Position numbers and translations under genes: made by a program. Shown one piece after another: positions 26,007 to 34,324 of a DNA stretch of 64,000 nucleotides. The stretch's first letter is position 1. Each line of letters begins with the position of its first letter. The stretch spans positions 62,001-126,000 of the forward strand of contig CADEFT010000018.1 in NCBI GenBank assembly GCA_902826685.1. The letters are read 5' to 3'. The stretch is from an uncultured Acidobacteriota bacterium. Its GTDB lineage: Bacteria > Acidobacteriota > Terriglobia > Bryobacterales > Bryobacteraceae. Under the pieces are notes generated by a model. That model searched no databases. It saw nothing but the letters and a program-made list of their open reading frames with translations, and was not told the DNA's origin.

Positions 26007-27314
26007 ATGGTTATATGGCTTTGGTCGATTCTGCTGGTGCTGAGTCAAGTTCACGCGCAAGATAGTGAACCATTCGGCGGTTTGCGGTTCCGGGCGATAC
26101 CCGGCGTGCCCGGTGCACAACTGAAGATCAACGACGCGGGCGACCTCCTGGTGAGCAAGCCCGGCCGTATCATCCGCGCCGATGGCAGCGAGATCGATCT
26201 GGGCCTGCACTCCGACGCCACAGCCGTCGCCATAAACAATCGGGGACAGGTTCTGGTGCAGCAAGGCGACAAGATGTTCCTGCGCCAGGCGGATGGAACA
26301 CTCGAGTCGAGGGACTATCCGGGTGCGTTTGAGGTTCGGGGCCATGCGCTGAACGACGCGGGGCAGATCGCCGGTTTCGCGCGCGTTTTCGCCGGAGGTC
26401 ACATGGTGTTGTGGGACGAAACAGGAACTCCAAGCGCGCTGCCTAGTCTGTTCAGTCTTAATAGTCATCAACTGATGGCAATCAACGGGGCTGGTGAACT
26501 GGCGGGCGGTTATTCCAAAGGCTCCGGTCCCTATGGAGTGTTCCGCCGTACGCCAGACGGTTTCTTCCGGGAGGTTGGCACTGCCGTCCGCTTTCCTTCG
26601 ATAGGGCTGAGCGACTCGGGGTTATTGTTCTTCACGCATTCTTATGCACTAGGCAGCGTGAACACGGAAATTCGCGCGAACGATGGTGCGGTTCTGTATG
26701 CCGCAAGGGACACCTATATTCGACCGAGCGGTTCGACCCCTTTGATTTCGAGTATGAGTCCAAACGGAAGGCTGTTTGTGGGCCGGCTCTTTCCATGGGG
26801 TCCAGACTTTGTGGCGGAAGGCTGCGCCACGGAAGTTACGCCACGGAAGGCCGACCTTCCACTGGAAGGTGGGACGATTGTGTTGGCGGTCGCAGCGGCC
26901 CAGGATTGCGAGTGGTACTACAGCGGTTCGCGACGCAGAGGCGACGCCGAGATTTCGCTGCGCATTGAACCGTCACAGGTTCCGAAACTGGTACATGCGA
27001 CGGTAGCAGGCAAGGATGTCGTAATTCGCCAAGGAGAGGGCGGCTGTGAGTACTCGCTTCCGGGTTCGGCGTTCTTGGTTCCTCCGGCTGGAGGTACAGT
27101 TTCCGTTTCCATCCGAACGGAACCCGATTGCGCCTGGACGGCCATAGCGCCAAGTGATTCGACCGTGAATCCGCCATCGGGGTTCGGACCGGGCGAAATA
27201 TTGCTCACGATCGGACCGGTTCAACCGAGCCCACTTCCTTACCGATCACGAGAGTTTACGATCGCAGGGCAAAGATTCATCGTGGTCCAGCGCTCGCGGC
27301 CTGAGGGATTGTGA
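26007..27314 (+). CDS. Secreted beta-propeller-like protein with C-terminal BACON-like domains
   Basis: 435 residues. Signal peptide (MVIWLWSILLVLSQVHAQD). Residues about 25-270 contain repeated blades of the HAF type (for example AVAINNRGQVLVQQGDKMF, HALNDAGQIAGFARV, MAINGAGELAGGYS, ISSMSPNGRLFVGR). The C-terminal part (about 285-430) has two stretches like BACON modules: ADLPLEGGTIVLAV and AGGTVSVSIRTEPDCAWTAI, ending FTIAGQRFIVVQR. Such proteins are exported and probably bind carbohydrate or other surface ligands. GAGGG 6 nt upstream of ATG 26007 is a good ribosome-binding site. Base composition is less GC-rich than its neighbours. The 3' end overlaps the convergent hydrolase by 38 nt. Confidence 0.65.
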   Translation: MVIWLWSILLVLSQVHAQDSEPFGGLRFRAIPGVPGAQLKINDAGDLLVSKPGRIIRADGSEIDLGLHSDATAVAINNRGQVLVQQGDKMFLRQADGTLESRDYPGAFEVRGHALNDAGQIAGFARVFAGGHMVLWDETGTPSALPSLFSLNSHQLMAINGAGELAGGYSKGSGPYGVFRRTPDGFFREVGTAVRFPSIGLSDSGLLFFTHSYALGSVNTEIRANDGAVLYAARDTYIRPSGSTPLISSMSPNGRLFVGRLFPWGPDFVAEGCATEVTPRKADLPLEGGTIVLAVAAAQDCEWYYSGSRRRGDAEISLRIEPSQVPKLVHATVAGKDVVIRQGEGGCEYSLPGSAFLVPPAGGTVSVSIRTEPDCAWTAIAPSDSTVNPPSGFGPGEILLTIGPVQPSPLPYRSREFTIAGQRFIVVQRSRPEGL

Positions 27315-29040
27315 TCACCGGCAGCACGATATGCGAGCCGTGAAACACGGTCTGCTTGGCCACGCGCATACGCGTGCCGGTGGCGAGATCCTCACCGGTA
27401 TTCAAATTGCGATCGAACTGCGGGAAGTTGCTGCTGGTGATGTCGAGGCGCACGCGGTGGCCGGGGCGGAACACGTTGGCCGTTCCGCGCATATCGATGT
27501 CGAATTCGTAAGCTTCGCCCGGCTTTAGTAGCTCGGGCTTGTCCAGGCCCTTGTGGTAACGGGCACGCAGGACTCCTTCGGCGATGTTCATGGCGAAACC
27601 GCCGGGGTCCACATCCACGAGCTTTACGACCCAGTCGGTATCGGGACCGTCGGTGGAAGCTTTGAGTTTCATCCGCACCGGCCCGGCGATGGCCAGCGGC
27701 TCTTTCAGAAAATCGCTTGTATAGACCAGCACATCGGGCCGCGCTTCGACGGGCCGCTGGTCGACGGGGCCGGAGGAAACCGGCATGCCGCAGCAATCGT
27801 TGCCGCCGATGGTGGGCACGGGGTTGGCGGGATCGTAGACGTATTGATCCGACCCGGCACCGGAGGGCTTGGCCATCGTGAGCTTTCCATCGCCGCGGGC
27901 GGTGTTGGCGTGGCCGCCGCTTTCGAGATACATCGACGTGAAACGCGTGCCGGGAACGGGCCAATCGGCGAAACGAACCCAACGGCCGATACCCATGACG
28001 AACAGTTCCACCGGCATTTCGCGGTCAACGCCGGTGGCGAGTCCCATCAGATGGTGATCGAAGAATTCCATCTCTCGCTCGAAGATGTGGCGCATCGCCT
28101 CGGGTCCGAAATCGACGTCGCCAAACTTGCGGCTGGGTCCATGGCCCCAGGGTCCGACGGTCATGCGCGCGCCCTGGCGGGCCGCTTCGGTACCACCTTC
28201 GCGGCGCATACCGGTGTAACCGTTGAGCGTTCCGTTTAGCAGCAGGTCGAACCAGCCGCCGTGAGTATGGGCGGGGACTTTGACGTTGGCGAAACGTTCC
28301 TCGACGCTTATCTGGCGCCAGTAGCCGTCGTAGGTTGGATGCTTCACCCAATCGCGCCAGTGCTTGACTGGCTGGCCGGAGGAAGCGAGATCGAGCGTCT
28401 CAAGCGGCAGCTTCCACATGATGTTTTCGTATTTCAGCTCCGGCGGCGCCCAACTTTCCAGATGCCAAAACTGCGGATACATGATGCGCAACGGCATGCG
28501 TACGGCTCCCCAGCCGTAGGAGACGGCCAGTTTGAAGGCGCCACCGTGGAAGAACGTATTGTGATAGAGGCTGGTGGAGGCGACGGCGGGGAAGATGGCC
28601 ACAAGGCTGGGCGGCGTGAGCGCGGCGGCCTGCCACTGCACATTGCCAAGATAGGAGCCGCCTTCCATGCCCACCTTGCCGTTCGACCAGGGCTGGCGCG
28701 CGGCCCACTCGACGGTGTCGTAGCCATCGGGACCTTCGGCGCGAAACGGATCCCACCCGCCTTCGGATTCGTACCGGCCGCGCGTATCCTGAACCACCAC
28801 GGCATAGCCGCGCTGGGCAAAGCCGATTTTGGTTTCATGGATGCCGTCGCGCTGTTTGCCGTAGGGGGTGCGCACGACGATGACGGGAAATTTACCGTCG
28901 CGCGCGGGCCGGTAGATATCGGCGTAGAGCTTCACGCCGTCGCGCATGGGCACGGCGACATTACTTTCGATGCGAATCTTTTCGGTTACGGGGCGGACTT
29001 CCGCCTCGAGCAGCGCGAGCACCGGGAAGAGCCAGATCAT
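27277..29040 (-). CDS. CocE/NonD-family hydrolase (X-Pro dipeptidyl-peptidase-like)
   Basis: 587 residues with a short hydrophobic leader (MIWLFPVLALLEAEV). The alpha/beta-hydrolase domain carries the nucleophile in MEGGSYLGNVQW, the Asp in HPTYDGYWR and the catalytic His in GPWGHGPSR. The C-terminal jelly-roll (about 400-587) includes LVDVDPGGFAMNIAEGVLRARY and FRPGHRVRLDITSSNFP, typical of the CocE X-Pro-peptidase C-terminal domain. Members hydrolyse acyl esters, beta-lactam precursors or peptides. ATG 29040 is 8 nt downstream of the Tat protein gene, so the two form an operon. The end overlaps the convergent secreted protein gene by 38 nt. Confidence 0.85.
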   Translation of the reverse strand: MIWLFPVLALLEAEVRPVTEKIRIESNVAVPMRDGVKLYADIYRPARDGKFPVIVVRTPYGKQRDGIHETKIGFAQRGYAVVVQDTRGRYESEGGWDPFRAEGPDGYDTVEWAARQPWSNGKVGMEGGSYLGNVQWQAAALTPPSLVAIFPAVASTSLYHNTFFHGGAFKLAVSYGWGAVRMPLRIMYPQFWHLESWAPPELKYENIMWKLPLETLDLASSGQPVKHWRDWVKHPTYDGYWRQISVEERFANVKVPAHTHGGWFDLLLNGTLNGYTGMRREGGTEAARQGARMTVGPWGHGPSRKFGDVDFGPEAMRHIFEREMEFFDHHLMGLATGVDREMPVELFVMGIGRWVRFADWPVPGTRFTSMYLESGGHANTARGDGKLTMAKPSGAGSDQYVYDPANPVPTIGGNDCCGMPVSSGPVDQRPVEARPDVLVYTSDFLKEPLAIAGPVRMKLKASTDGPDTDWVVKLVDVDPGGFAMNIAEGVLRARYHKGLDKPELLKPGEAYEFDIDMRGTANVFRPGHRVRLDITSSNFPQFDRNLNTGEDLATGTRMRVAKQTVFHGSHIVLPVITIPQAASAGPR

Positions 29041-29048
29041 CCTGGGAA

Positions 29049-30512
29049 TTATCTCACCGGCCCCGCAAGCGCGCGACGCAGCAGGTTGTGGGTGATGCGC
29101 TGCACACGCGGGTCGGGCCCATGCGGCCGCACCCAATGCGACCAGGGCAGCATGTGGCCGGGCGGCGAGGAAAGTCCCTGCGCCCACCAGATGGTGGCGG
29201 CGTTGAAGACGAAGTTCCCTTTCGGTCCGGGATAGATGGTGGCCGTCCAATGGGCGGGAATGACGCCGCCTTTGTGCGCGATTCCTTCGGCCACCACTTC
29301 GAGGCCGGGAATTTCGGCCGGGTCGCCGTGAAACTCCCAACCGACGAGGCCTGGAATGAAATCGCCCTGTTTCATGCCGGTGCCTTCAAAGATCCAATGG
29401 CCGGGTTTGGTGCAGATCCAGTCGCCGCCGCCGTTGGGCGGATCGATGGTGCGGGCTCCCATCAGAAGCGCTTCGTTGGGGCCGGGCTCGAGGTTGCCCA
29501 TCCACTTCCTCTCGGCTTCGGTGAGGCCGCCGTAGCGGCCGGTGCGCGTGAGGACGCGATCGGCCTGGCCCGCCGCGCTCGAGGAATAGGGCGTGATACC
29601 GCACACCGAGTTGCCGGAAAGAAACAGCATGTTCACGCCGGACTGCACCGCGGCCATGGCGTTGTGGAATTGCCGCAGGTCCCAGTATTCGTCGTGGCCC
29701 ACGCTGAGGAAGGCACGGCCGCGGCCGGCGGTGGCGGGGTCGAGCATATCGCGATTGGCACAGTAGGTCACGTCGTAGCCGTGCTGTTCAAGCCAATAGG
29801 CCAGCGGAAACTCCCAACACAGAAACTCGCCGGAGCCAACCGACAGCGGGTGTTCGTAAATCTGCGCATATTTGCCGTAGGGCCGGTCGAAGCTGACGGC
29901 AACCTGCTCGGCCCAGGTGCCGCGCGGATCGGTGTAGAGGGAATAATCGTCCGGCCAGCGATTGTAGGCCTGCCACGTATTTTCGGAACATTGAAACAGA
30001 ACGTCGGCCTTGCGGCGGTCGCGGACGATGAAGACGATGTAGCTTTGCCAGGCGGGCGCGGCGGCCAGGGTGAGGCGGCCCAGGTAGACGCCGCTGAGCC
30101 AAGTCTTCGGAATCTGAATTTGGGTGGTGGCGGCCCAGCGGCATTCGCGCACGCGCTTGGGGCCTACCGGCGGATCGGGTTGCGGGGTAGCGTCGAACGG
30201 GCCGAGGCGGGTCATCAGCCGGGCCCCGGCACCGCCGTAGTAACCCATGCGAAAGATCTCGATGTGAAACGATGCCGCGGGCCGCGCACTGCAATGAATG
30301 GTGAGCGTTTCCCCCGCCTCGATGCTTTGATGGGAACAGTAGCCTTCGATGTGCGGGGAGCGGAATCCGCCGGTCTTGCCGAGCCGCACGCGCGTGAGCT
30401 GCCAGTTGGCGGCGCCCTGGCGCCGGTTCTCGCGCGTCACCGGATTCTCACGGGCGGCGCCCGCGGCGGGCGCAAACAGCATTCCCTTGAGGAAGCGGCG
30501 GCGGTGACTCAT
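29049..30512 (-). CDS. Tat-exported protein with an N,N-dimethylformamidase beta-subunit-like domain
   Basis: 487 residues. The leader MSHRRRFLKGMLFAPAAG is a textbook twin-arginine signal (RRxFLK). The body matches the large C-terminal domain of N,N-dimethylformamidase beta subunits: GYYGGAGARL, SGVYLGRLTLA, NTWQAYNRWPDDYSLY, a Tyr/Glu/His-rich SVGHDEYWDLRQ and the DWICTKPGHWIFEGTG region. In true dimethylformamidase a Tyr/Tyr/Glu iron site is used; which residues serve here cannot be settled. The partner small subunit is absent. The substrate is likely an amide or a polysaccharide, not necessarily DMF. TACAAT precedes ATG 30512 by 9 nt. Confidence 0.7.
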   Translation of the reverse strand: MSHRRRFLKGMLFAPAAGAARENPVTRENRRQGAANWQLTRVRLGKTGGFRSPHIEGYCSHQSIEAGETLTIHCSARPAASFHIEIFRMGYYGGAGARLMTRLGPFDATPQPDPPVGPKRVRECRWAATTQIQIPKTWLSGVYLGRLTLAAAPAWQSYIVFIVRDRRKADVLFQCSENTWQAYNRWPDDYSLYTDPRGTWAEQVAVSFDRPYGKYAQIYEHPLSVGSGEFLCWEFPLAYWLEQHGYDVTYCANRDMLDPATAGRGRAFLSVGHDEYWDLRQFHNAMAAVQSGVNMLFLSGNSVCGITPYSSSAAGQADRVLTRTGRYGGLTEAERKWMGNLEPGPNEALLMGARTIDPPNGGGDWICTKPGHWIFEGTGMKQGDFIPGLVGWEFHGDPAEIPGLEVVAEGIAHKGGVIPAHWTATIYPGPKGNFVFNAATIWWAQGLSSPPGHMLPWSHWVRPHGPDPRVQRITHNLLRRALAGPVR

Positions 30513-30521
30513 GCTGCAACG

Positions 30522-30527
30522 ATTGTA
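30522..30527 (-). promoter_or_regulatory. -10 hexamer TACAAT for the Tat protein-CocE operon
   Basis: TACAAT on the reverse strand ends 9 nt before ATG 30512. It places the hairpins at 30543-30609 upstream of this promoter rather than in its leader. Confidence 0.4.
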
Positions 30528-30542
30528 TCGGGCACCCGGCGA

Positions 30543-30573
30543 GCCGGCGGAAAAGGAGCCCGAATCCGCCGGC
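30543..30573. repeat. Inverted repeat with 9-bp GC-rich arms
   Basis: Arms GCCGGCGGA (30543-30551) and TCCGCCGGC (30565-30573) are perfect around a 13-nt centre. It lies in the 195-bp divergent spacer just upstream of the reverse promoter. It could be an operator, or a hairpin in a forward leader if transcription of the sugar isomerase starts far upstream. Confidence 0.4.
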
Positions 30574-30588
30574 CATCCGAATGAAACC

Positions 30589-30609
30589 GGCGTCCCGGTG
30601 AAGAGACGC
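30589..30609. repeat. Second inverted repeat GGCGTC-N9-GACGCC
   Basis: Six-bp perfect arms 15 bp after the preceding palindrome. Together they make a two-hairpin array in an otherwise gene-free spacer. Confidence 0.3.
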
Positions 30610-30670
30610 CAGCGTTGCACCTCCCTCATGATCGGTGCGGGCGCGGAGCGACTTTAGACCGGCATGATAC

Positions 30671-30685
30671 CCTAACTTGGTTAGG
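30671..30685. repeat. Tight inverted repeat CCTAAC-TTG-GTTAGG
   Basis: Perfect 6-bp arms with a 3-bp centre, 22 bp before ATG 30708. The location suits a regulator binding site close to the promoter of the sugar isomerase-like gene. Confidence 0.35.
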
Positions 30686-30707
30686 CTCTGAAACGAAGAC
30701 AAACGCT

Positions 30708-31541
30708 ATGCTTTCGCGACGCACTTTCACTCAATCCCTGCTGGCCGCGCCTGTCCTGACGGCCGCCTCAAAAATCAACGGCGTGATGTTGGGCGCCCAA
30801 AGCTACAGCTTCCGCGACCGCCCGCTTGAGGATGCGATCAAGGCGATGCAGGAAATCGGCATGGGCTATTGCGAGCTTTGGCAGGGCCACGTGGAGCCGA
30901 AGGGCATGAAGCGCCCCGAGCTAAAGATGTGGCGCAAGACCGTGTCGCTCGATCATTTCAAGAAAGTGCGCGATCAGTTTCAGAAGGCGGGCATCGTTCT
31001 GTATGCCTATAACTACAGCTTCCGGGAAGATTTCGACGACGACGAAATCGCGCGCGGGTTCGCGTTCGGCAAGGCGATGGGGGTGAAGGCATTGACGGCT
31101 TCGTCGAACATCACAACGGCCAAGCGCATCGACGGACAGGCGAAGGTGGCGCGGCTGAAGGTGGGGATGCACAATCATTCGCGCATTCATGAGAATGAAT
31201 TCGCGACTCCGGAAAATTTCGCCGAAGCCAAGAAGGGCCAATCGAAGTACATCGCCATCAATTTGGACATCGGCCACTTCACCGCCGCCAATTTCGATCC
31301 GGTATCTTACCTGGAACAGCACCACGCCGACATCGTCACGCTGCACATCAAGGACCGGAAGAAAGATCAAGGCGCGAACCTGCCGTTTGGCGAAGGCGAC
31401 ACCAAGATCAAGGAAGTGCTTCAGCTTTTGAAGACGAAGAAGTATCCGATACCGGCCATGATCGAGTACGAGTACAAGGGGCCGGAAACGGTCAGCGAAG
31501 TAAAGAAGTGCTTCGAGTATTGTAAGAACGCGCTGGCTTAG
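30708..31541 (+). CDS. Exported sugar-phosphate isomerase/epimerase-like TIM-barrel protein
   Basis: 277 residues. The leader MLSRRTFTQSLLAAPVLTAA is a Tat-like signal (SRRTF). The barrel follows with GVMLGAQSYSFRDRPLEDAIKAM, ELWQGHVEP, VGMHNHS, AINLDIGHFTAANFDP, TLHIKDRKKD and MIEYEYKG, the metal-binding Glu/Asp/His strands of the xylose-isomerase-like (AP endonuclease 2) superfamily. Compared with relatives the segment between TASSNITT and LKVGMHNHS is short. Exported members in Bacteroidota, Planctomycetota and Acidobacteriota act on 3-keto-glycosides; DUF1080 at 47.4 kb is a possible functional partner elsewhere in the window. The stop overlaps the convergent YCII gene by 4 nt. Confidence 0.75.
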   Translation: MLSRRTFTQSLLAAPVLTAASKINGVMLGAQSYSFRDRPLEDAIKAMQEIGMGYCELWQGHVEPKGMKRPELKMWRKTVSLDHFKKVRDQFQKAGIVLYAYNYSFREDFDDDEIARGFAFGKAMGVKALTASSNITTAKRIDGQAKVARLKVGMHNHSRIHENEFATPENFAEAKKGQSKYIAINLDIGHFTAANFDPVSYLEQHHADIVTLHIKDRKKDQGANLPFGEGDTKIKEVLQLLKTKKYPIPAMIEYEYKGPETVSEVKKCFEYCKNALA

Positions 31542-32176
31542 GGCAACACGTTCTCGTCCACCCACCATTCCAGGATTTCGAACGCGGCGCCTGACGGCAC
31601 GCTTGGGTTGGCGGCGGCCATTTGGCGCGCCTGGTCGAGCGTCGTGTTGCGGTAAACGAGCACTCCCAGCAAGTCCGTGGACCCGGTGAACGGTCCGCCG
31701 GCGGCGAGCTTGCCGCCGCCCGATACCGGCTTCATTTCGCCTCGCGAAGATCCGGCGCGCACCAGAACGAGAGCATGCGGGGCCATTTTATCTTTGGCGT
31801 TCGGGTCGGCGTCGTGGATCTGCCAGTAGCGGTCGGCGATACCCTCGGGTCCAGTCCAGGAATAGGTCTCGACGGTCAGGCGCCCGGCTTTGACGGCTGG
31901 ATCGGCGGACGCCAGTTCATTGGCCTCTTTGACCGAACGGCAGCGGGAAATGAGGATGCCGCGGATGGGGCCTGGGGTGCCCATGGGTCCTGCCGCGCGG
32001 AGCCAGCGTTTCTGCCCAAGCACGGTGAGATGGGCGATGTGGGCGGCCTGGATGCGCTCGGCCTCTTCCTTGGGGAGAGTGGGCCGGTCCGGCACCGCTT
32101 TCAGAAACCCGAAACAGTAATTAGCTTGGGCGCCTTGCGCCGCAAGCAGAAGAGGCAGAAGGGCAAGTGGTAGCAT
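31538..32176 (-). CDS. Secreted protein with two YCII-like domains
   Basis: 212 residues. Signal peptide (MLPLALLPLLLAAQGAQA). Two ferredoxin-like YCII-type halves can be seen: about 22-110 (FGFLKAVPDRP, IQAAHIAHLTVLGQKRWLRAAGP, ILISRCRSVKEANELASADPAV) and about 125-212 (HALVLVRAG, SGGGKLAAGGPF, LLGVLVYRNTTLDQARQMAAANPSV). The second half lacks the central His of the classic YCII dyad. YCII proteins are usually cytoplasmic, so a signal peptide and tandem duplication are unusual. Role unknown. It converges on the sugar isomerase-like gene. Confidence 0.7.
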   Translation of the reverse strand: MLPLALLPLLLAAQGAQANYCFGFLKAVPDRPTLPKEEAERIQAAHIAHLTVLGQKRWLRAAGPMGTPGPIRGILISRCRSVKEANELASADPAVKAGRLTVETYSWTGPEGIADRYWQIHDADPNAKDKMAPHALVLVRAGSSRGEMKPVSGGGKLAAGGPFTGSTDLLGVLVYRNTTLDQARQMAAANPSVPSGAAFEILEWWVDENVLP

Positions 32177-32218
32177 CCACTCTCTATTAAACAGGAACGC
32201 CCGGCCGATAAGGGAAGA

Positions 32219-33214
32219 ATGAACAGGCGATTCTTTTTTGTTTCCGCTTCGCGCCTCTCGGTGGGAATGGCGCTGGCGGGAACAGGCGCGCTGATCGCGT
32301 CTGAATCGAAGCCGCACGGGGAGAAACCGGCCGAGAAGGGGCACGGTGAAAAAGCGCCGGAGAAAGCGGCCGCCAAGCCCGCCGAGAAGAGCCATGGCGA
32401 AGGGCACGGGGAAAAGCCGGCCGCGGCACCGAAGCCTCATGCGCCGGAGGCGACCAAGCCGCCGGCCGAAGCGGCGCACAAGGCTCCGGTCAAGCCCAAA
32501 CCGGTGGCCAAGGCTAAGCCGGTGAAGGCCTCCGCCGGACATGGCCGCCCGGCCCCGTCGAGCGCGGTGGCGAAGGAAGCGGAATCGCGTCCCCAGGGCG
32601 CCGAGGAAGTTTACGCGGAGTTGAAAGCCGGCAACCGGCGGTTCGTTTCGGGCAAAATGCGGCATCCGAATCTGTCGAATCCGCGCATCCGTCAGACGGG
32701 CCGTGACGGCGACCGGCCGCTGGCGGTATTGCTATGCTGCGCCGATTCGCGCGTGGCGCCGGAACTGGTTTTCGATCAGGGAGTGGGCGATCTGTTCGCC
32801 ATTCGCGTGGCCGGCAATGTCGCCAACGGCGACGAGATCGGCTCGGTGGAGTATGCGGTGGATCAACTGCATGCGCCGCTGGTGGTGGTGATGGGCCACA
32901 CCGAATGCGACGCGGTGAAGGCGATCGTAGAGGGACGGCCGGTATCGGCGGCGCTTGACCGGATGGTGGCCAATATTCGCTCGGCGTTTTTGCGCACCCG
33001 CGCCGGCGCGCCTACGCTGAAGGGCAAATCTCTGTTGAAGGCCGTCGGGCAAATGAACGTCTGGGCGTCGATTGAAGAGACGCTCAAGGGCAGCGCCACG
33101 GTGCGCGACCTGGTGCGGTCGGGCGAGTTGAAGATCATCGGAGCGGAGTATCTGGTCGAGACCGGCGAGGTCAGTTGGATGGGGCCGCATCCGGATCAGT
33201 GCGATTTCGTGTGA
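32219..33214 (+). CDS. Exported beta-class carbonic anhydrase with a His/Lys/Pro/Glu-rich linker
   Basis: 331 residues, about 120 longer than a plain beta-carbonic anhydrase. A leader with an RR pair and hydrophobic core (about 1-28) is followed by a low-complexity linker (about 31-125) made of HGEK-like repeats plus Ala/Pro/Lys. The catalytic domain (about 127-331) has the zinc ligands Cys174, Asp176 with Arg178 (CADSR), His227 and Cys230 (HTEC). It interconverts CO2 and bicarbonate, here in the periplasm. The His-rich linker could buffer zinc or bind envelope polyanions (inference). Start ATG 32219 is 42 bp from the divergent YCII gene. Confidence 0.85.
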   Translation: MNRRFFFVSASRLSVGMALAGTGALIASESKPHGEKPAEKGHGEKAPEKAAAKPAEKSHGEGHGEKPAAAPKPHAPEATKPPAEAAHKAPVKPKPVAKAKPVKASAGHGRPAPSSAVAKEAESRPQGAEEVYAELKAGNRRFVSGKMRHPNLSNPRIRQTGRDGDRPLAVLLCCADSRVAPELVFDQGVGDLFAIRVAGNVANGDEIGSVEYAVDQLHAPLVVVMGHTECDAVKAIVEGRPVSAALDRMVANIRSAFLRTRAGAPTLKGKSLLKAVGQMNVWASIEETLKGSATVRDLVRSGELKIIGAEYLVETGEVSWMGPHPDQCDFV

Positions 33215-33217
33215 CGG

Positions 33218-34321
33218 CTACCGGCCCTGCAGCACCTGTTCATACACCGCTTCATATCGGGGAATGATGGCCGAAGTGTCGAAGCAGGTCACGGCGGTCG
33301 TTCGCGCGGCCTCCGACATGCGGTTGAACAGGCTCTCACTGGTCAGAAGCTGAATCACGCGCGCGGCCTGGCTCTCGATGTCGCCCACCGGTTCCAGAAA
33401 GCCATCGACGCCCGCCGTAATCAATTCGGCGACACCGCCCACCTGCGTGGCCACCGGCACCACGCCGCACGCCATGCCTTCGAGCGCGGCCAGTCCGAAA
33501 GCTTCATGCTCGCTTGGCATCAGCAGCACTTTGGCCCTTGGAAAGAGCCGTTCCACATGATCCTGCTTGCCTAGAAACGTCACGTCGTGTTCCATGCCGA
33601 GCTCACGCGCCAGTCGCTCGGCCGGACCGCGCTCGGGACCGTCGCCAGCCATCAGCAGATGCGCGGAAACCTGCTGCCGCACGCGGGCCAGAATGCGGAT
33701 GCAATCGAGCACGCGCTTGACGGGCCGGAAATTGGACACGTGAATCATGCGCGGCTCGCCTTCCGGCCGCGGCGCGGGGCGGTAAAGCTGCGTGTTCACG
33801 AAGTTTCCAATGGCGTGAATGGGATTGGAAATGCCGAAGACTTCGGTGGTGCGCTGCCGCAGGTAGTCGCTGACGGTGGTGATGGCATCGGACTGCTCCA
33901 TCGAAAATTTCGTGATGCCGAAGTAGGAGGGTTCCTGTCCCACCAGCGTGATGTCGGTGCCGTGCAGAGTGGTGATGAAGGGCAGGCGCCGCCTGGAGGC
34001 CAGCATCTGTTTGGCAAGCAGCGCGGAAATCGAATGCGGAATCGCGTAGTGAACGTGCAGCAGGTCGAGGCTGTATTGTTCGGCGACCTCGGCCATGCGC
34101 GAGGCGAGCGCCAGGCAATACGGCGGATACTGAAACAGCGGGTAGCTGGTGACCTCGACCTCGTGGTAATGGATGCGCGGCAGGCCCGCGTCAAGCCGGA
34201 TGGGATTGGCGTAGGTGATGAAGTGGATCTCGTGGCCGCGAGCGGCGAGTTCCAGGCCCAGCTCCGTGGCGACAATGCCGGAGCCGCCGTAGGTGGGGTA
34301 GCAGGTGATTCCAATTTTCAT
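33218..34321 (-). CDS. bshA: N-acetyl-alpha-D-glucosaminyl L-malate synthase
   Basis: 367 residues of the GT4 fold, the first enzyme of bacillithiol synthesis: UDP-GlcNAc plus L-malate gives GlcNAc-malate. The N-terminus KIGITCYPTYGGSGIVATEL and HVHYAIPHSISALLAKQM are distinctive for BshA rather than a generic GT4. Donor-site motifs appear late: FRPVKRVLD, GDGPERGPAE and the E-x7-E pair in PSEHEAFGLAALEGMACG. It starts 3 nt after the propeller lipoprotein stop, in an operon with a histidine kinase. bshB and bshC were not seen in the window. Confidence 0.9.
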   Translation of the reverse strand: MKIGITCYPTYGGSGIVATELGLELAARGHEIHFITYANPIRLDAGLPRIHYHEVEVTSYPLFQYPPYCLALASRMAEVAEQYSLDLLHVHYAIPHSISALLAKQMLASRRRLPFITTLHGTDITLVGQEPSYFGITKFSMEQSDAITTVSDYLRQRTTEVFGISNPIHAIGNFVNTQLYRPAPRPEGEPRMIHVSNFRPVKRVLDCIRILARVRQQVSAHLLMAGDGPERGPAERLARELGMEHDVTFLGKQDHVERLFPRAKVLLMPSEHEAFGLAALEGMACGVVPVATQVGGVAELITAGVDGFLEPVGDIESQAARVIQLLTSESLFNRMSEAARTTAVTCFDTSAIIPRYEAVYEQVLQGR

Positions 34322-34324
34322 GCG

